This document shows, piece by piece, positions 1 to 5,457 of a DNA stretch of 5,457 bases; within the stretch, counting starts at the first letter, position 1, and the number at the start of each line of letters is the position of its first letter. The notes beneath the pieces were generated by a model. That model did no database searches and was not told the origin of the DNA. It saw only the letters and a program-made list of their open reading frames with translations. The position numbers and the translations under genes are program-made. The DNA is from Chloroflexi bacterium RBG_19FT_COMBO_48_23 (GTDB lineage Bacteria; Chloroflexota; Dehalococcoidia; GIF9; UBA5620), in the NCBI GenBank assembly GCA_001795315.1, contig MGOH01000004.1, positions 1-5,457 on the forward strand. Reading direction: 5' to 3'.

Positions 1-641
1 CAGGCGCCGCGGTGGTATTACTGGAACTGGGACAGGAAGCTCACATAACCGGCGGCGACCTTTATACCTGCATAAATGAAGGGGTTCGCCAGGGATACGA
101 TGAAGGTTATCTGCGCAAATCTATGGTAAATCAGCCATTCTCAGCACGAGTGAATACCAAAGATAACACTCCGGCAATCATTCACACCGATATCGTTCCC
201 GGGGATAAACTTAAAATCAGCGTGATACCTAAGGGAGGCGGCTCGGAGAACTGCTCCCGCCTGACAGTTATGCCTCCGGCAAAAGGGCGGCAGGGAATCA
301 TAGATTTCGTGGTAAACCTGGTTAATGAATCGGGCAGCAACCCATGTCCACCAATCATTATCGGCCTCGGCATAGGCGGAACAACGGATAAAACCATGGC
401 AATGGCAAAAAAGGCACTGCTGCGCAAAGTCGGCAAGCCTAATCCAGACCCGGAGATAGCTACACTGGAGAAGGAAATTCTGCAGCGGGTAAATAATCTG
501 GGCATTGGGCCGATGGGCTATGGTGGCAGGACGACCGCCCTAGCCGTTCATGCCGAAGTTTTCCCGTCACACATCGCCAGCATGCCGGTCGCCGTTAACA
601 TTCAATGCTGGTGCTCCCGTCACAAGGAGGCAGTACTGTGA
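1..641 (+). CDS. Class I fumarate hydratase, alpha subunit (5'-partial)
   Basis: Alpha (catalytic N-terminal type) subunit of an oxygen-sensitive [4Fe-4S] hydro-lyase that interconverts L-malate and fumarate in the cytoplasm. The reading frame is open to the left edge (first whole codon at position 3), so about 75 N-terminal residues, including the first cluster cysteine of the PxCQDTG region, should lie outside. Numbering from the GTG at 12, visible family motifs are GDLYTCINEGVRQGY (15-29), DNTPAIIH (51-58), a GGGSEN loop (75-80), NPCPPIIIGLGIGG (110-123), LGIGPMGYGG (163-172) and HIASMPVAVNIQC (187-199). Cys112 and Cys199 are the likely second and third cluster ligands; their 87-residue spacing matches what I recall for tartrate dehydratase alpha. 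The extra Cys201 is not an expected ligand. The matching beta subunit is encoded separately at 4023-4580, beyond the four respiratory genes. Tartrate dehydratase alpha is a homologous alternative, but the context (fumarate/succinate enzyme) favours fumarase. Confidence 0.93.
   Translation, partial: GAAVVLLELGQEAHITGGDLYTCINEGVRQGYDEGYLRKSMVNQPFSARVNTKDNTPAIIHTDIVPGDKLKISVIPKGGGSENCSRLTVMPPAKGRQGIIDFVVNLVNESGSNPCPPIIIGLGIGGTTDKTMAMAKKALLRKVGKPNPDPEIATLEKEILQRVNNLGIGPMGYGGRTTALAVHAEVFPSHIASMPVAVNIQCWCSRHKEAVL
624..630 (+). promoter_or_regulatory. Ribosome binding site for the flavoprotein gene; decides its GTG start
   Basis: AAGGAGG lies 7 bases before the GTG at 638, inside the last codons of the fumarase alpha gene. 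The GTG overlaps the upstream stop as GTGA (638-641), a typical translational-coupling junction. An in-frame ATG at 605 would put this Shine-Dalgarno inside the gene and add 11 residues before the FAD-binding strand that the family does not have. Confidence 0.85.
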
Positions 642-2347
642 CAAGCCAAAAACACGATATCATAGTCCTGGGCTCGGGACTTGCCGGACTGCGTGCTGCC
701 ATAGAAGCTGCCAAAAATCCAGACCTGGATATTGCCATCGTCTCCAAAGTCCAGTTGATGCGCTCTCACTCGGTTTGCGCCGAAGGTGGTAGTGCAGCCG
801 TAATGCAACCTGATGAAGGGGACAGCTTTGAACTCCACTCCTGGGACACCGTCAGAGGCGCTGACTTCCTCTGCGACCAGGACGTGGTGAAGCGCTTCGT
901 CCAAGAAGCACCCAAGGAAATACTGCTACTGGAGCACTGGGGTATACCCTGGTCACGGCGTCCCGATGGACGCATTGCTCAACGACCATTCGGCGGCCAT
1001 AGCTATGACCGTGCAGTATTTGCCGCCGATAAGACCGGCTTCGCCGAAATGCAGGCTCTGTACGACACTTTGCAGAAATATTCCAATGTAAGCAGATACG
1101 ACGAATGCTACGTCAGCTCCATCCTGACAAAAGATAACACATTCTGCGGTGTAACTGCCTGGAACCTGACCAGCGGTGAGTTCTTCCCGATTCAAGGCAA
1201 AGCCTTGATTATCGCCACCGGCGGTGCCTGTCGCATGTTCGGCTTCACCACCTACTCCCTTACCGCCACCGGTGACGGTCTAGCCATGGCTTACCGGGCG
1301 GGATTACCTATAAAGGACCTCGAATTCGTCCAGTTTCATCCTACCGGACTGGTGCCATCCGGCATACTGATTACAGAGGCGGCACGAGGTGATGGAGGCT
1401 ATCTGCTCAATAACAAAGATGAAAGATTTATGGAAAAATACGCTCCATCCAAGATGGAGGTAGCCCCACGAGATATTGTCTCCCGCTCTGAGATGACTGA
1501 AATCGAGGAGGGCAGAGGATTTCCGGGTCCCGATGGTCTCGACTATGTTCATATCGACCTGCGTCATCTCGGCGCTGTTAAAATCAACGAGCGACTGCCG
1601 ATGATTCGAGAGGTCGCCATGAAGTTCAACTTCATCGACCCCATATATAAGCCAATACCAATTCGCCCCGCTGCTCACTATTTTATGGGCGGGGTACACA
1701 CCGACATTAACGGAGCTACACCGATAGAAGGCATCTGGGCAGCCGGCGAGGCTGCCTGTGTATCGCTACATGGTGCCAACCGCCTTGGCTCCAACTCAAC
1801 CACCGAATGCCTGGTCTGGGGGAAAATAACCGGAGAAGAAGCTGCTAAATATGCCTCTAAACAGAAGGCTCTTCCTTCTCCGCCGAAAGCTGCAACGCTA
1901 AAAGACGAAGAGGCTAGAGTTTTCAATAGGTTTAGCTCTGACGGCAAAGAAAGCTCCTATGCACTACGCAGGGAACTGCAGAGAACAATGGACAGCAATG
2001 TGGGTGTATTCCGCACCGGCCCGGAACTGAAGGCAGCCCTCGATAAGATACAGGAAATAAAGCATCGTTTGCCCGGCATAAAGGTCAAAGACCGTGGACG
2101 CATATATAATACCGACCTGCTAAGCGCATTAGAAGCGGATAACCTGCTTGACCTGGCTGAAATCATCGTTGCCGGAGCTCTAGCCCGCACCGAATCCAGA
2201 GGGGCACACTCCCGACGAGATTTTCCCAAGCGTGACGACGTTAACTGGCTAAAACATACCCTGGCTCACTACACACCGAAAGGACCGCGGCTCGATTATA
2301 TACCGGTAAGCATAACCATGTGGCAGCCAGTAGAAAGAAAATACTAG
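638..2347 (+). CDS. Fumarate reductase/succinate dehydrogenase flavoprotein subunit
   Basis: Catalytic subunit of the membrane-bound fumarate reductase/succinate dehydrogenase (complex II family), interconverting fumarate and succinate on covalently bound FAD. With the GTG start the protein has 569 residues, normal for the family. Motifs: dinucleotide-binding GSGLAG (12-17) after a beta strand; MRSHSVCAEGG (41-51), where His44 is the expected covalent FAD attachment site; RPFGG (116-120); ADKTGF (130-135); ATGGA (193-197); FHPTG (233-237, His234); TEAARG (246-251, Glu247); PRD (277-279, Arg278, the usual proton-shuttle arginine); AHY (346-348, His347); and HGANRLGSNS (378-387, Arg382). The C-terminal helical domain has NTDLL (491-495) and ESRGAH (519-524). 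The complete set of substrate residues argues for an active enzyme. Some segments look like E. coli FrdA (AEGGSAAV, WSRRPDG, FAADKTGF) and others like SdhA (QRPFGG, FMEKYAP), so the working direction is undetermined. It has no twin-arginine signal peptide, so it faces the cytoplasm. L-aspartate oxidase is excluded by length and by the adjacent complex genes. Confidence 0.96.
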   Translation: MTSQKHDIIVLGSGLAGLRAAIEAAKNPDLDIAIVSKVQLMRSHSVCAEGGSAAVMQPDEGDSFELHSWDTVRGADFLCDQDVVKRFVQEAPKEILLLEHWGIPWSRRPDGRIAQRPFGGHSYDRAVFAADKTGFAEMQALYDTLQKYSNVSRYDECYVSSILTKDNTFCGVTAWNLTSGEFFPIQGKALIIATGGACRMFGFTTYSLTATGDGLAMAYRAGLPIKDLEFVQFHPTGLVPSGILITEAARGDGGYLLNNKDERFMEKYAPSKMEVAPRDIVSRSEMTEIEEGRGFPGPDGLDYVHIDLRHLGAVKINERLPMIREVAMKFNFIDPIYKPIPIRPAAHYFMGGVHTDINGATPIEGIWAAGEAACVSLHGANRLGSNSTTECLVWGKITGEEAAKYASKQKALPSPPKAATLKDEEARVFNRFSSDGKESSYALRRELQRTMDSNVGVFRTGPELKAALDKIQEIKHRLPGIKVKDRGRIYNTDLLSALEADNLLDLAEIIVAGALARTESRGAHSRRDFPKRDDVNWLKHTLAHYTPKGPRLDYIPVSITMWQPVERKY

Positions 2348-2351
2348 GGAG
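2346..2351 (+). promoter_or_regulatory. Ribosome binding site for first membrane anchor
   Basis: AGGGAG begins within the TAG stop of the flavoprotein gene and sits 6 bases before the ATG at 2358. It supports that start and tight co-translation of catalytic and anchor subunits. Confidence 0.65.
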
Positions 2352-2357
2352 CTAACT

Positions 2358-2801
2358 ATGAGACAAGTACAGCCACGACAAAACAATCTAGGGATTGGCG
2401 GCTGGATATGGGCAGGCAACTACAAGCTGGAACGTTACCTGTACATACTGCACCGGGTAACCGGCCTGGGAATCTTGCTCTTCCTGCTGATCCATCTGAC
2501 CATGACAACCGTTTTCCGAATCCAAGGCCAGGATGTCTGGGAAGCTACGATGAGCATCCTTCACAATCCATGGTTTAAATTCGGCGAATATCTGGTTGTT
2601 GTCGCCTTAATCTACCATGCTCTAAACGGACTGCGCCTCATCCTGCAAGAACTCGGTTTTCTGATGGGAAAGCCAATCCCACCAATCTATCCTTACCGAG
2701 ATTCACTACGTAAAAAGCGCATCTGGACAATGGCCATGATAGCCATAATTTTAATCCTGTGTATTGTATTCTTTTATGACTTCATCGCAGGAGGCTGGTG
2801 A
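2358..2801 (+). CDS. sdhC: Fumarate reductase/succinate dehydrogenase cytochrome b-type membrane anchor (SdhC-like)
   Basis: Integral membrane subunit (147 residues) that docks the flavoprotein and iron-sulfur subunits and carries electrons to or from quinone. Three hydrophobic segments can be seen, about residues 33-52, 75-97 and 121-141. The sequence LHRVTG (31-36) before helix 1 matches the SdhC signature in which a conserved His/Arg/Thr/Gly stretch lies near the quinone site. Helix 1 also carries His46 and helix 2 carries His87 in YHALNGLR (86-93); these are plausible axial heme b ligands. The N-terminus (about 1-27) is cytoplasmic in character and has no signal peptide. The gene starts 10 bases after the flavoprotein stop and its TGA overlaps the next start by one base. 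Family assignment rests on the HRxTG motif, helix pattern and operon position; which histidines bind heme is inference. Confidence 0.88.
   Translation: MRQVQPRQNNLGIGGWIWAGNYKLERYLYILHRVTGLGILLFLLIHLTMTTVFRIQGQDVWEATMSILHNPWFKFGEYLVVVALIYHALNGLRLILQELGFLMGKPIPPIYPYRDSLRKKRIWTMAMIAIILILCIVFFYDFIAGGW
2789..2794 (+). promoter_or_regulatory. Ribosome binding site for second membrane anchor; favours ATG 2801 over GTG 2798
   Basis: AGGAGG lies 6 bases before the ATG at 2801 but only 3 bases before the in-frame GTG at 2798. The ATG shares its A with the upstream TGA (TGATG), a standard coupled stop/start. Confidence 0.75.
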
Positions 2802-3163
2802 TGCGCAATAGTTACCTCTGGTTCATACAACTGGTTACCGGCGTGCTTATAGCAGTGCTAGCAGGCATACACACGGTATGGATGCATCTCGACGCCATCC
2901 TCGGTTTCTTCGGGGTCGATGTCAGTGGCGCGACTAAATGGCATTCCATGATAGAACGGTCTCGCGAAGTCATGTGGGCTGGCATATACATAGCTTTACT
3001 GGTCGTTGTTCTGTATCACGGCCTCAATGGACTACGTAACATTATACTGGAGTTGACACCATCAGCCAGAACCGAGCGCATCGTTACCTGGTCTATTGTA
3101 GCTTTTGGCATCATCGTCTTCATCTGGTCTGTTTATGTGCCAATCACGCTGTTATCCACGTAG
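2801..3163 (+). CDS. sdhD: Fumarate reductase/succinate dehydrogenase second membrane anchor (SdhD-like)
   Basis: Small integral membrane protein of 120 residues with three hydrophobic segments at about 8-28, 57-79 and 93-114; the usual partner of the SdhC-type anchor in two-anchor complexes. Histidines His24 and His29 at the end of helix 1, and His73 in helix 2, are candidate heme or quinone-site residues. Helix 2 contains LYHGLNGLRNI (71-81), strikingly like the YHALNGLRLI of the preceding anchor, so the two subunits appear to be related or to have converged around a shared heme/quinone site. It overlaps the upstream gene by one base and its TAG stop (3161-3163) runs into the ribosome binding site of the iron-sulfur subunit gene. 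Small anchors diverge fast, so the assignment depends mainly on topology, the histidine motif and location within the operon. Confidence 0.85.
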   Translation: MRNSYLWFIQLVTGVLIAVLAGIHTVWMHLDAILGFFGVDVSGATKWHSMIERSREVMWAGIYIALLVVVLYHGLNGLRNIILELTPSARTERIVTWSIVAFGIIVFIWSVYVPITLLST

Positions 3164-3167
3164 GAGG
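3162..3167 (+). promoter_or_regulatory. Ribosome binding site for iron-sulfur subunit
   Basis: AGGAGG overlaps the TAG stop of the second anchor gene and lies 4 bases before the ATG at 3172, a slightly short but workable spacing. It supports the chosen start. Confidence 0.65.
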
Positions 3168-3171
3168 CATA

Positions 3172-4002
3172 ATGGATAAAGAGAAAAACGAACAGATAAC
3201 GTTCAAAGTCCAGAGATATAACCCGGAAAATGACAGTCAGCCTCATTTCCAGGAATTCGTAGTACCGGCCAGCCGAGGCACGACGGTGCTCGATGGCCTT
3301 ATATACATAAAGGAGAATCTCGATAGCACTCTGGCTTTTCGTACCTCGTGCCGCATGGCGATATGCGGCTCCTGCGGCATGCTTATCAACAACTACCCAC
3401 ATCTTGCCTGCCACACGCAAATAGAAGAGTTTAACTCAAGTAAATTAACCATTAAACCACTACCTAACCTGCCAATCATCAAGGATCTTGTAGTTGATCT
3501 CACTACATTCTTCGAAACCCACAAAACAATAAAGCCCTACATCTTACGCCATAATGGCAAGGAAATGGAAAACCCCAGTGCTGAATTCGCCCAGTCACCA
3601 AAAGCACTAGAGGCTTTCTTGCAATTTACCTACTGCATAAAATGTGGCATCTGTATATCTGCCTGCCCCACATCAGCCAGTGACAAGCTTTTCACTGGCC
3701 CACAGGCTCTGGCTCAGTGCTACCGCTACTGCGCCGATACCCGCGATGAAGGCGAGCAGGAAAGATTCCCTGTGGTGGACACCGACCATGGCGTATGGCA
3801 CTGCCATCTCGCTGGTGCTTGCTCCGAAGCATGCCCCAAAGGATTAGACCCGGCTCTAGCCATTCAACTGCTTAAAAGACGAATGGTGTCCCGAGCCGTA
3901 GGACTGGGCAAAAAAGAGCCGCCTGCTTCGACAGTCCCACCTAATACTGAGACCAAACCCAAAGTCCCCTTCCCTGACTTCACCGTGAAAGGAAGTAAAT
4001 AA
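3172..4002 (+). CDS. sdhB: Fumarate reductase/succinate dehydrogenase iron-sulfur subunit
   Basis: Electron-transfer subunit that relays electrons between the flavin and the membrane quinone site through three iron-sulfur clusters. The N-terminal plant-ferredoxin-like domain (about 9-110) has Cys60-x4-Cys65-x2-Cys68-x11-Cys80 for [2Fe-2S], with all four cysteines present. The C-terminal bacterial-ferredoxin-like domain has CIKCGICISACP (155-166) and CHLAGACSEACPKG (211-224). By homology Cys155, Cys158, Cys161 and Cys221 hold [4Fe-4S], and Cys165, Cys211 and Cys217 hold [3Fe-4S]. Ala214 sits where an extra cysteine would be needed for a second [4Fe-4S], so the third cluster should be the normal [3Fe-4S]. 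At 276 residues it is longer than many relatives (about 230-260) because of a lysine/proline-rich tail from about 247 to the end. It lies 8 bases after the second anchor and 20 bases before the fumarase beta gene. It could equally be called FrdB. Confidence 0.96.
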   Translation: MDKEKNEQITFKVQRYNPENDSQPHFQEFVVPASRGTTVLDGLIYIKENLDSTLAFRTSCRMAICGSCGMLINNYPHLACHTQIEEFNSSKLTIKPLPNLPIIKDLVVDLTTFFETHKTIKPYILRHNGKEMENPSAEFAQSPKALEAFLQFTYCIKCGICISACPTSASDKLFTGPQALAQCYRYCADTRDEGEQERFPVVDTDHGVWHCHLAGACSEACPKGLDPALAIQLLKRRMVSRAVGLGKKEPPASTVPPNTETKPKVPFPDFTVKGSK

Positions 4003-4010
4003 GCGACCTC

Positions 4011-4016
4011 GGAGGG
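4011..4016 (+). promoter_or_regulatory. Ribosome binding site for fumarase beta
   Basis: GGAGGG 6 bases before the ATG at 4023, within the 20-base gap after the iron-sulfur subunit gene. It fixes the start and leaves little room for a separate promoter, so the gene is probably co-transcribed with the upstream genes. Confidence 0.7.
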
Positions 4017-4022
4017 ATAGCA

Positions 4023-4580
4023 ATGAAAACTTTAAATATCAAGTCCCCGCTTGACGAGGAGACCATAGAGAAACTAAAAGCCGGCGACCAGGTTTTCATT
4101 ACCGGCGTGATATACACGGCTCGGGATGCCGCCCACAAACGACTCGTCGAAGCTCTGGATAAGGGTGAAAAGCTGCCCTTTGACCTCACGAATCAGACTG
4201 TATACTATATGGGCCCGTCTCCCGCCAAGCCGGGACAGGTCATCGGCTCAGCCGGACCGACAACCAGCGGAAGAATGGATAGCTACGCGCCCCGTCTCAT
4301 GGCTGTCGGCCTCAAAGGAATGATTGGCAAAGGCAACCGGTCACAGGCAGTAAAAGATGCCATACAGAAATACAAAGCAGTATATTTCGCTGCCATAGGC
4401 GGTGCTGGAGCCCTTATCTCTAAGAGCATCAAAAAGGCAGAGGTGATAGCTTACGAAGATTTAGGTGCAGAGGCAATACGCCGCCTGGAGGTAGAAAATT
4501 TCCCCGCCACTGTCATCAACGATATTCAAGGCGCTGACTTATACGAACAGGGCAAGGCTAAGTACCAGATAAAGACATAA
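4023..4580 (+). CDS. Class I fumarate hydratase, beta subunit
   Basis: Beta subunit (185 residues, usual length) of the two-subunit iron-sulfur fumarase, corresponding to the C-terminal domain of one-chain class I fumarases; it completes the malate/fumarate active site with the alpha subunit encoded at the left edge. Motifs in order: TGVIYTARDAAHKR (27-40), YYMGPSPAKPG (61-71), IGSAGPTTSGRMD (74-86), MIGKG (100-104), IGGAGAL (125-131) and AYEDLGAEAIRRLEV (143-157). By recall of the Leishmania enzyme, Thr80 and Arg84 correspond to the catalytic threonine and a substrate arginine, with Arg34 and Lys103 also lining the pocket; these equivalences are by motif, not alignment. The subunit carries no cluster cysteines, as expected. 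Tartrate dehydratase beta is the homologous alternative. The gene ends 9 bases before the stop of a convergent Nudix gene. Confidence 0.94.
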   Translation: MKTLNIKSPLDEETIEKLKAGDQVFITGVIYTARDAAHKRLVEALDKGEKLPFDLTNQTVYYMGPSPAKPGQVIGSAGPTTSGRMDSYAPRLMAVGLKGMIGKGNRSQAVKDAIQKYKAVYFAAIGGAGALISKSIKKAEVIAYEDLGAEAIRRLEVENFPATVINDIQGADLYEQGKAKYQIKT

Positions 4581-4585
4581 CTTGC

Positions 4586-4597
4586 GCAGTTAACTGC
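4586..4597 (+). other. 12-base perfect palindrome at the convergent gene junction
   Basis: GCAGTTAACTGC is its own reverse complement and spans the 9-base gap between the two stop codons and the last codons of the Nudix gene. As a hairpin it could form only a 4-bp stem with a TTAA loop, without a T-tract on either strand, so it is not a convincing intrinsic terminator. It may be a chance palindrome containing an HpaI-type GTTAAC core. Confidence 0.35.
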
Positions 4598-5123
4598 CCT
4601 TAAGCCCCAGTGAGATAACTCTAAGCAGCCCGGCTATACTTTTGGCATCACAGATTTCACCGGAAGCAATGAGTTCAGGTATCCGGGGTAAAGGCACTCG
4701 CACCACCTCTATGTCTTCGGTGTCTTCAGCCTCAAGCTGGCTGGGTATAAGATATGTAGCCAGATACAGGTGCAAATATTCAGTGCAATAGCCGGGTGCT
4801 GCATAGAAACCGCCGAGCTTATCTATCTTATTGGGCAAATAACCAATCTCTTCCTGTAACTCTCGGCGGACGCAGTTGATGGGTTGTTCGCCACGGTCAA
4901 TACCGCCTGCCGGGATTTCCAGTAGCGTCTTGCCCACAGCGCCGCGATATTGGCGAACCAGGATAGCCCTATCTTTAGAATCCAGAACCACCACCGCCAC
5001 ACAATCGCTATGCTCAACAACCTCCCTGGTAGAAATTTTGCCGCTGTCCTTCCGTACCGTGTCAACCCTCAGTTTAACCACCTGGCCGTCATGAACCTGC
5101 TCACTTGATAAAGTCTTCTCCAT
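4590..5123 (-). CDS. Nudix hydrolase, ADP-ribose pyrophosphatase type
   Basis: Cytoplasmic Nudix hydrolase (177 residues from the ATG at 5123) probably cleaving ADP-ribose to AMP and ribose 5-phosphate, a house-cleaning reaction. The full Nudix box runs from Gly73 to Tyr95: G-x5-E (Gly73, Glu79), seven residues, then REL-x-EE-x-G-Y with Glu88, Glu91 and Glu92 as metal ligands. Before the box are the typical VRQYRGAVGK (56-65) and EIPAGG (69-74) segments; about 15 residues after it is Pro110 in AAPGYCTE, the position that usually marks ADP-ribose-type members. I chose the ATG at 5123 because GAGGTGA (5132-5138) is a good ribosome binding site 8 bases upstream; the alternative GTG at 5135 lies within that site. 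It follows the acetyltransferase gene by 14 bases and converges on the fumarase operon. Substrate specificity within the family cannot be settled by sequence reading. Confidence 0.92.
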   Translation of the reverse strand: MEKTLSSEQVHDGQVVKLRVDTVRKDSGKISTREVVEHSDCVAVVVLDSKDRAILVRQYRGAVGKTLLEIPAGGIDRGEQPINCVRRELQEEIGYLPNKIDKLGGFYAAPGYCTEYLHLYLATYLIPSQLEAEDTEDIEVVRVPLPRIPELIASGEICDAKSIAGLLRVISLGLKGS

Positions 5124-5131
5124 CTCAATTC

Positions 5132-5138
5132 TCACCTC
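5132..5138 (-). promoter_or_regulatory. Ribosome binding site for the Nudix gene; decides its start
   Basis: On the - strand GAGGTGA precedes the ATG at 5123 by 8 bases and overlaps the TAG stop (5138-5140) of the upstream acetyltransferase gene by one base. This supports co-translation of the two genes. Confidence 0.7.
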
Positions 5139-5457
5139 TAAAATCGATAGACCAGAGCCACCTCATCACAATCCGGGAACTTGGGGCAGCGATAACACTC
5201 CGACCATACCTTTCGCGGCAATTCCATCTTGTCGACCTGACGAAAATTATACTTTTCAAAAAAAGCCGGCTTGTAGCTCAGACAAAAGATTGTAGGAATT
5301 CCCAATTCTCTGGCTTCATTAAAACAGGCTTCAACAAGCACTGAGCCCAAGCCTTGAGCCTGCTTATCTCCGCTTACCGCTAGAGACTTAATCTCAGCTA
5401 AATCAGCCCAGTTAATATGAAGGGCAACGCAGCCGATAACCTGACCATTACTATCCC
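5138..5457 (-). CDS. GNAT-family N-acetyltransferase, ArgA-like short type (5'-partial)
   Basis: The C-terminal 105 residues of a GNAT acetyltransferase; the frame is open to the right edge of the window, so the N-terminal part is missing. Translating from the edge gives a beta strand VIGCVALHI, then EIKSLAV and the acetyl-CoA pyrophosphate loop QAQGLGS (Q-x-x-G-x-G) followed by the helix LVEACFNEARELG. Further on are the strand TIFCLSY and the FFEKYNF motif, typical of the GNAT fold. The end has the block LPRKVWSECYRCPKFPDCDE, which I associate with short ArgA-like proteins (N-acetylglutamate synthase-like, first step of arginine synthesis) in anaerobic bacteria; this is recall, not a search. 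The block holds a C-x2-C-x5-C cluster that could bind metal. Without the N-terminal half or arginine genes in view, the substrate is inferred only. The gene is probably co-transcribed with the downstream Nudix gene. Confidence 0.85.
   Translation of the reverse strand, partial: DSNGQVIGCVALHINWADLAEIKSLAVSGDKQAQGLGSVLVEACFNEARELGIPTIFCLSYKPAFFEKYNFRQVDKMELPRKVWSECYRCPKFPDCDEVALVYRF

Noticed and set aside
182..505. 107-codon open frame on the - strand inside fumarase alpha
   Set aside because: Antisense shadow of a gene with clear conserved motifs; its own translation shows no recognisable domain.
605..640. ATG at 605 as start of the flavoprotein gene
   Set aside because: It lies upstream of the AAGGAGG at 624-630, adds residues without family counterpart, and overlaps the fumarase alpha gene by 37 bases; GTG at 638 fits the ribosome binding site and the GTGA junction.
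1..641. Fumarase alpha as a broken gene because the visible part is short
   Set aside because: The frame is open to the window edge and the conserved motifs are intact; the shortness is due to the window boundary.
1304..1699. 131-codon open frame on the - strand inside the flavoprotein gene
   Set aside because: Opposite-strand shadow across the active-site motifs of the flavoprotein; no family resemblance.
3133..3420. 95-codon - strand frame across the anchor/iron-sulfur gene junction
   Set aside because: It runs antisense through two well supported genes and the [2Fe-2S] cysteine region, with no motif of its own.
5124..5135. GTG at 5135 (- strand) as Nudix start
   Set aside because: This GTG is part of the GAGGTGA ribosome binding site for the ATG at 5123, so translation from it would lack a suitable site.
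5105..5344. 79-codon + strand frame antisense to the acetyltransferase
   Set aside because: The - strand translation has continuous GNAT motifs through this region, so the + strand frame is a shadow.

Overview
The window is a compact stretch of bacterial chromosome with about balanced base composition, strong Shine-Dalgarno sites and almost no intergenic DNA. It carries a central-carbon, quinone-linked operon on the + strand and the ends of two small genes on the - strand. Taken together, an iron-sulfur (class I) fumarase split into two subunits, a quinone-linked fumarate reductase/succinate dehydrogenase, and a short ArgA-like acetyltransferase ending in a CPKFP cysteine cluster suggest an anaerobe. 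Chloroflexota (Dehalococcoidia-like) or a deltaproteobacterium-like lineage are my best guesses. This is family resemblance from memory, not a search, and is of low certainty.

Layout, + strand (1-4580): fumarase alpha subunit (5' end cut off by the window edge); flavoprotein subunit of fumarate reductase/succinate dehydrogenase; two small three-helix membrane anchors; the three-cluster iron-sulfur subunit; then the fumarase beta subunit. All five junctions overlap or lie within about 20 bases, and each downstream gene has its own Shine-Dalgarno site, so this reads as one transcription unit. Its promoter would lie upstream of the window. The most distinctive feature is the order: the two halves of one fumarase enclose the complete four-subunit (A-C-D-B) respiratory complex.

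Layout, - strand (5457-4590): a GNAT acetyltransferase (N-terminal part beyond the window) followed 14 bases later by a Nudix ADP-ribose pyrophosphatase-type hydrolase. This pair converges on the fumarase operon with only 9 bases between the two stop codons. No convincing terminator is visible there, only a short 12-base palindrome.

How the genes work together: fumarase interconverts malate and fumarate, and the membrane complex interconverts fumarate and succinate while exchanging electrons with a quinone pool. The operon therefore encodes a malate-fumarate-succinate module usable as a reductive branch/fumarate respiration or as an oxidative TCA segment. The sequence alone does not fix the direction. 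Both anchors carry histidines in their first two helices and share a YHxLNGLR helix motif, pointing to a two-anchor, probably two-heme enzyme working with a menaquinone-like quinone. There is no gene-free stretch longer than 20 bases, and I saw no RNA gene, mobile element, CRISPR array or long repeat.
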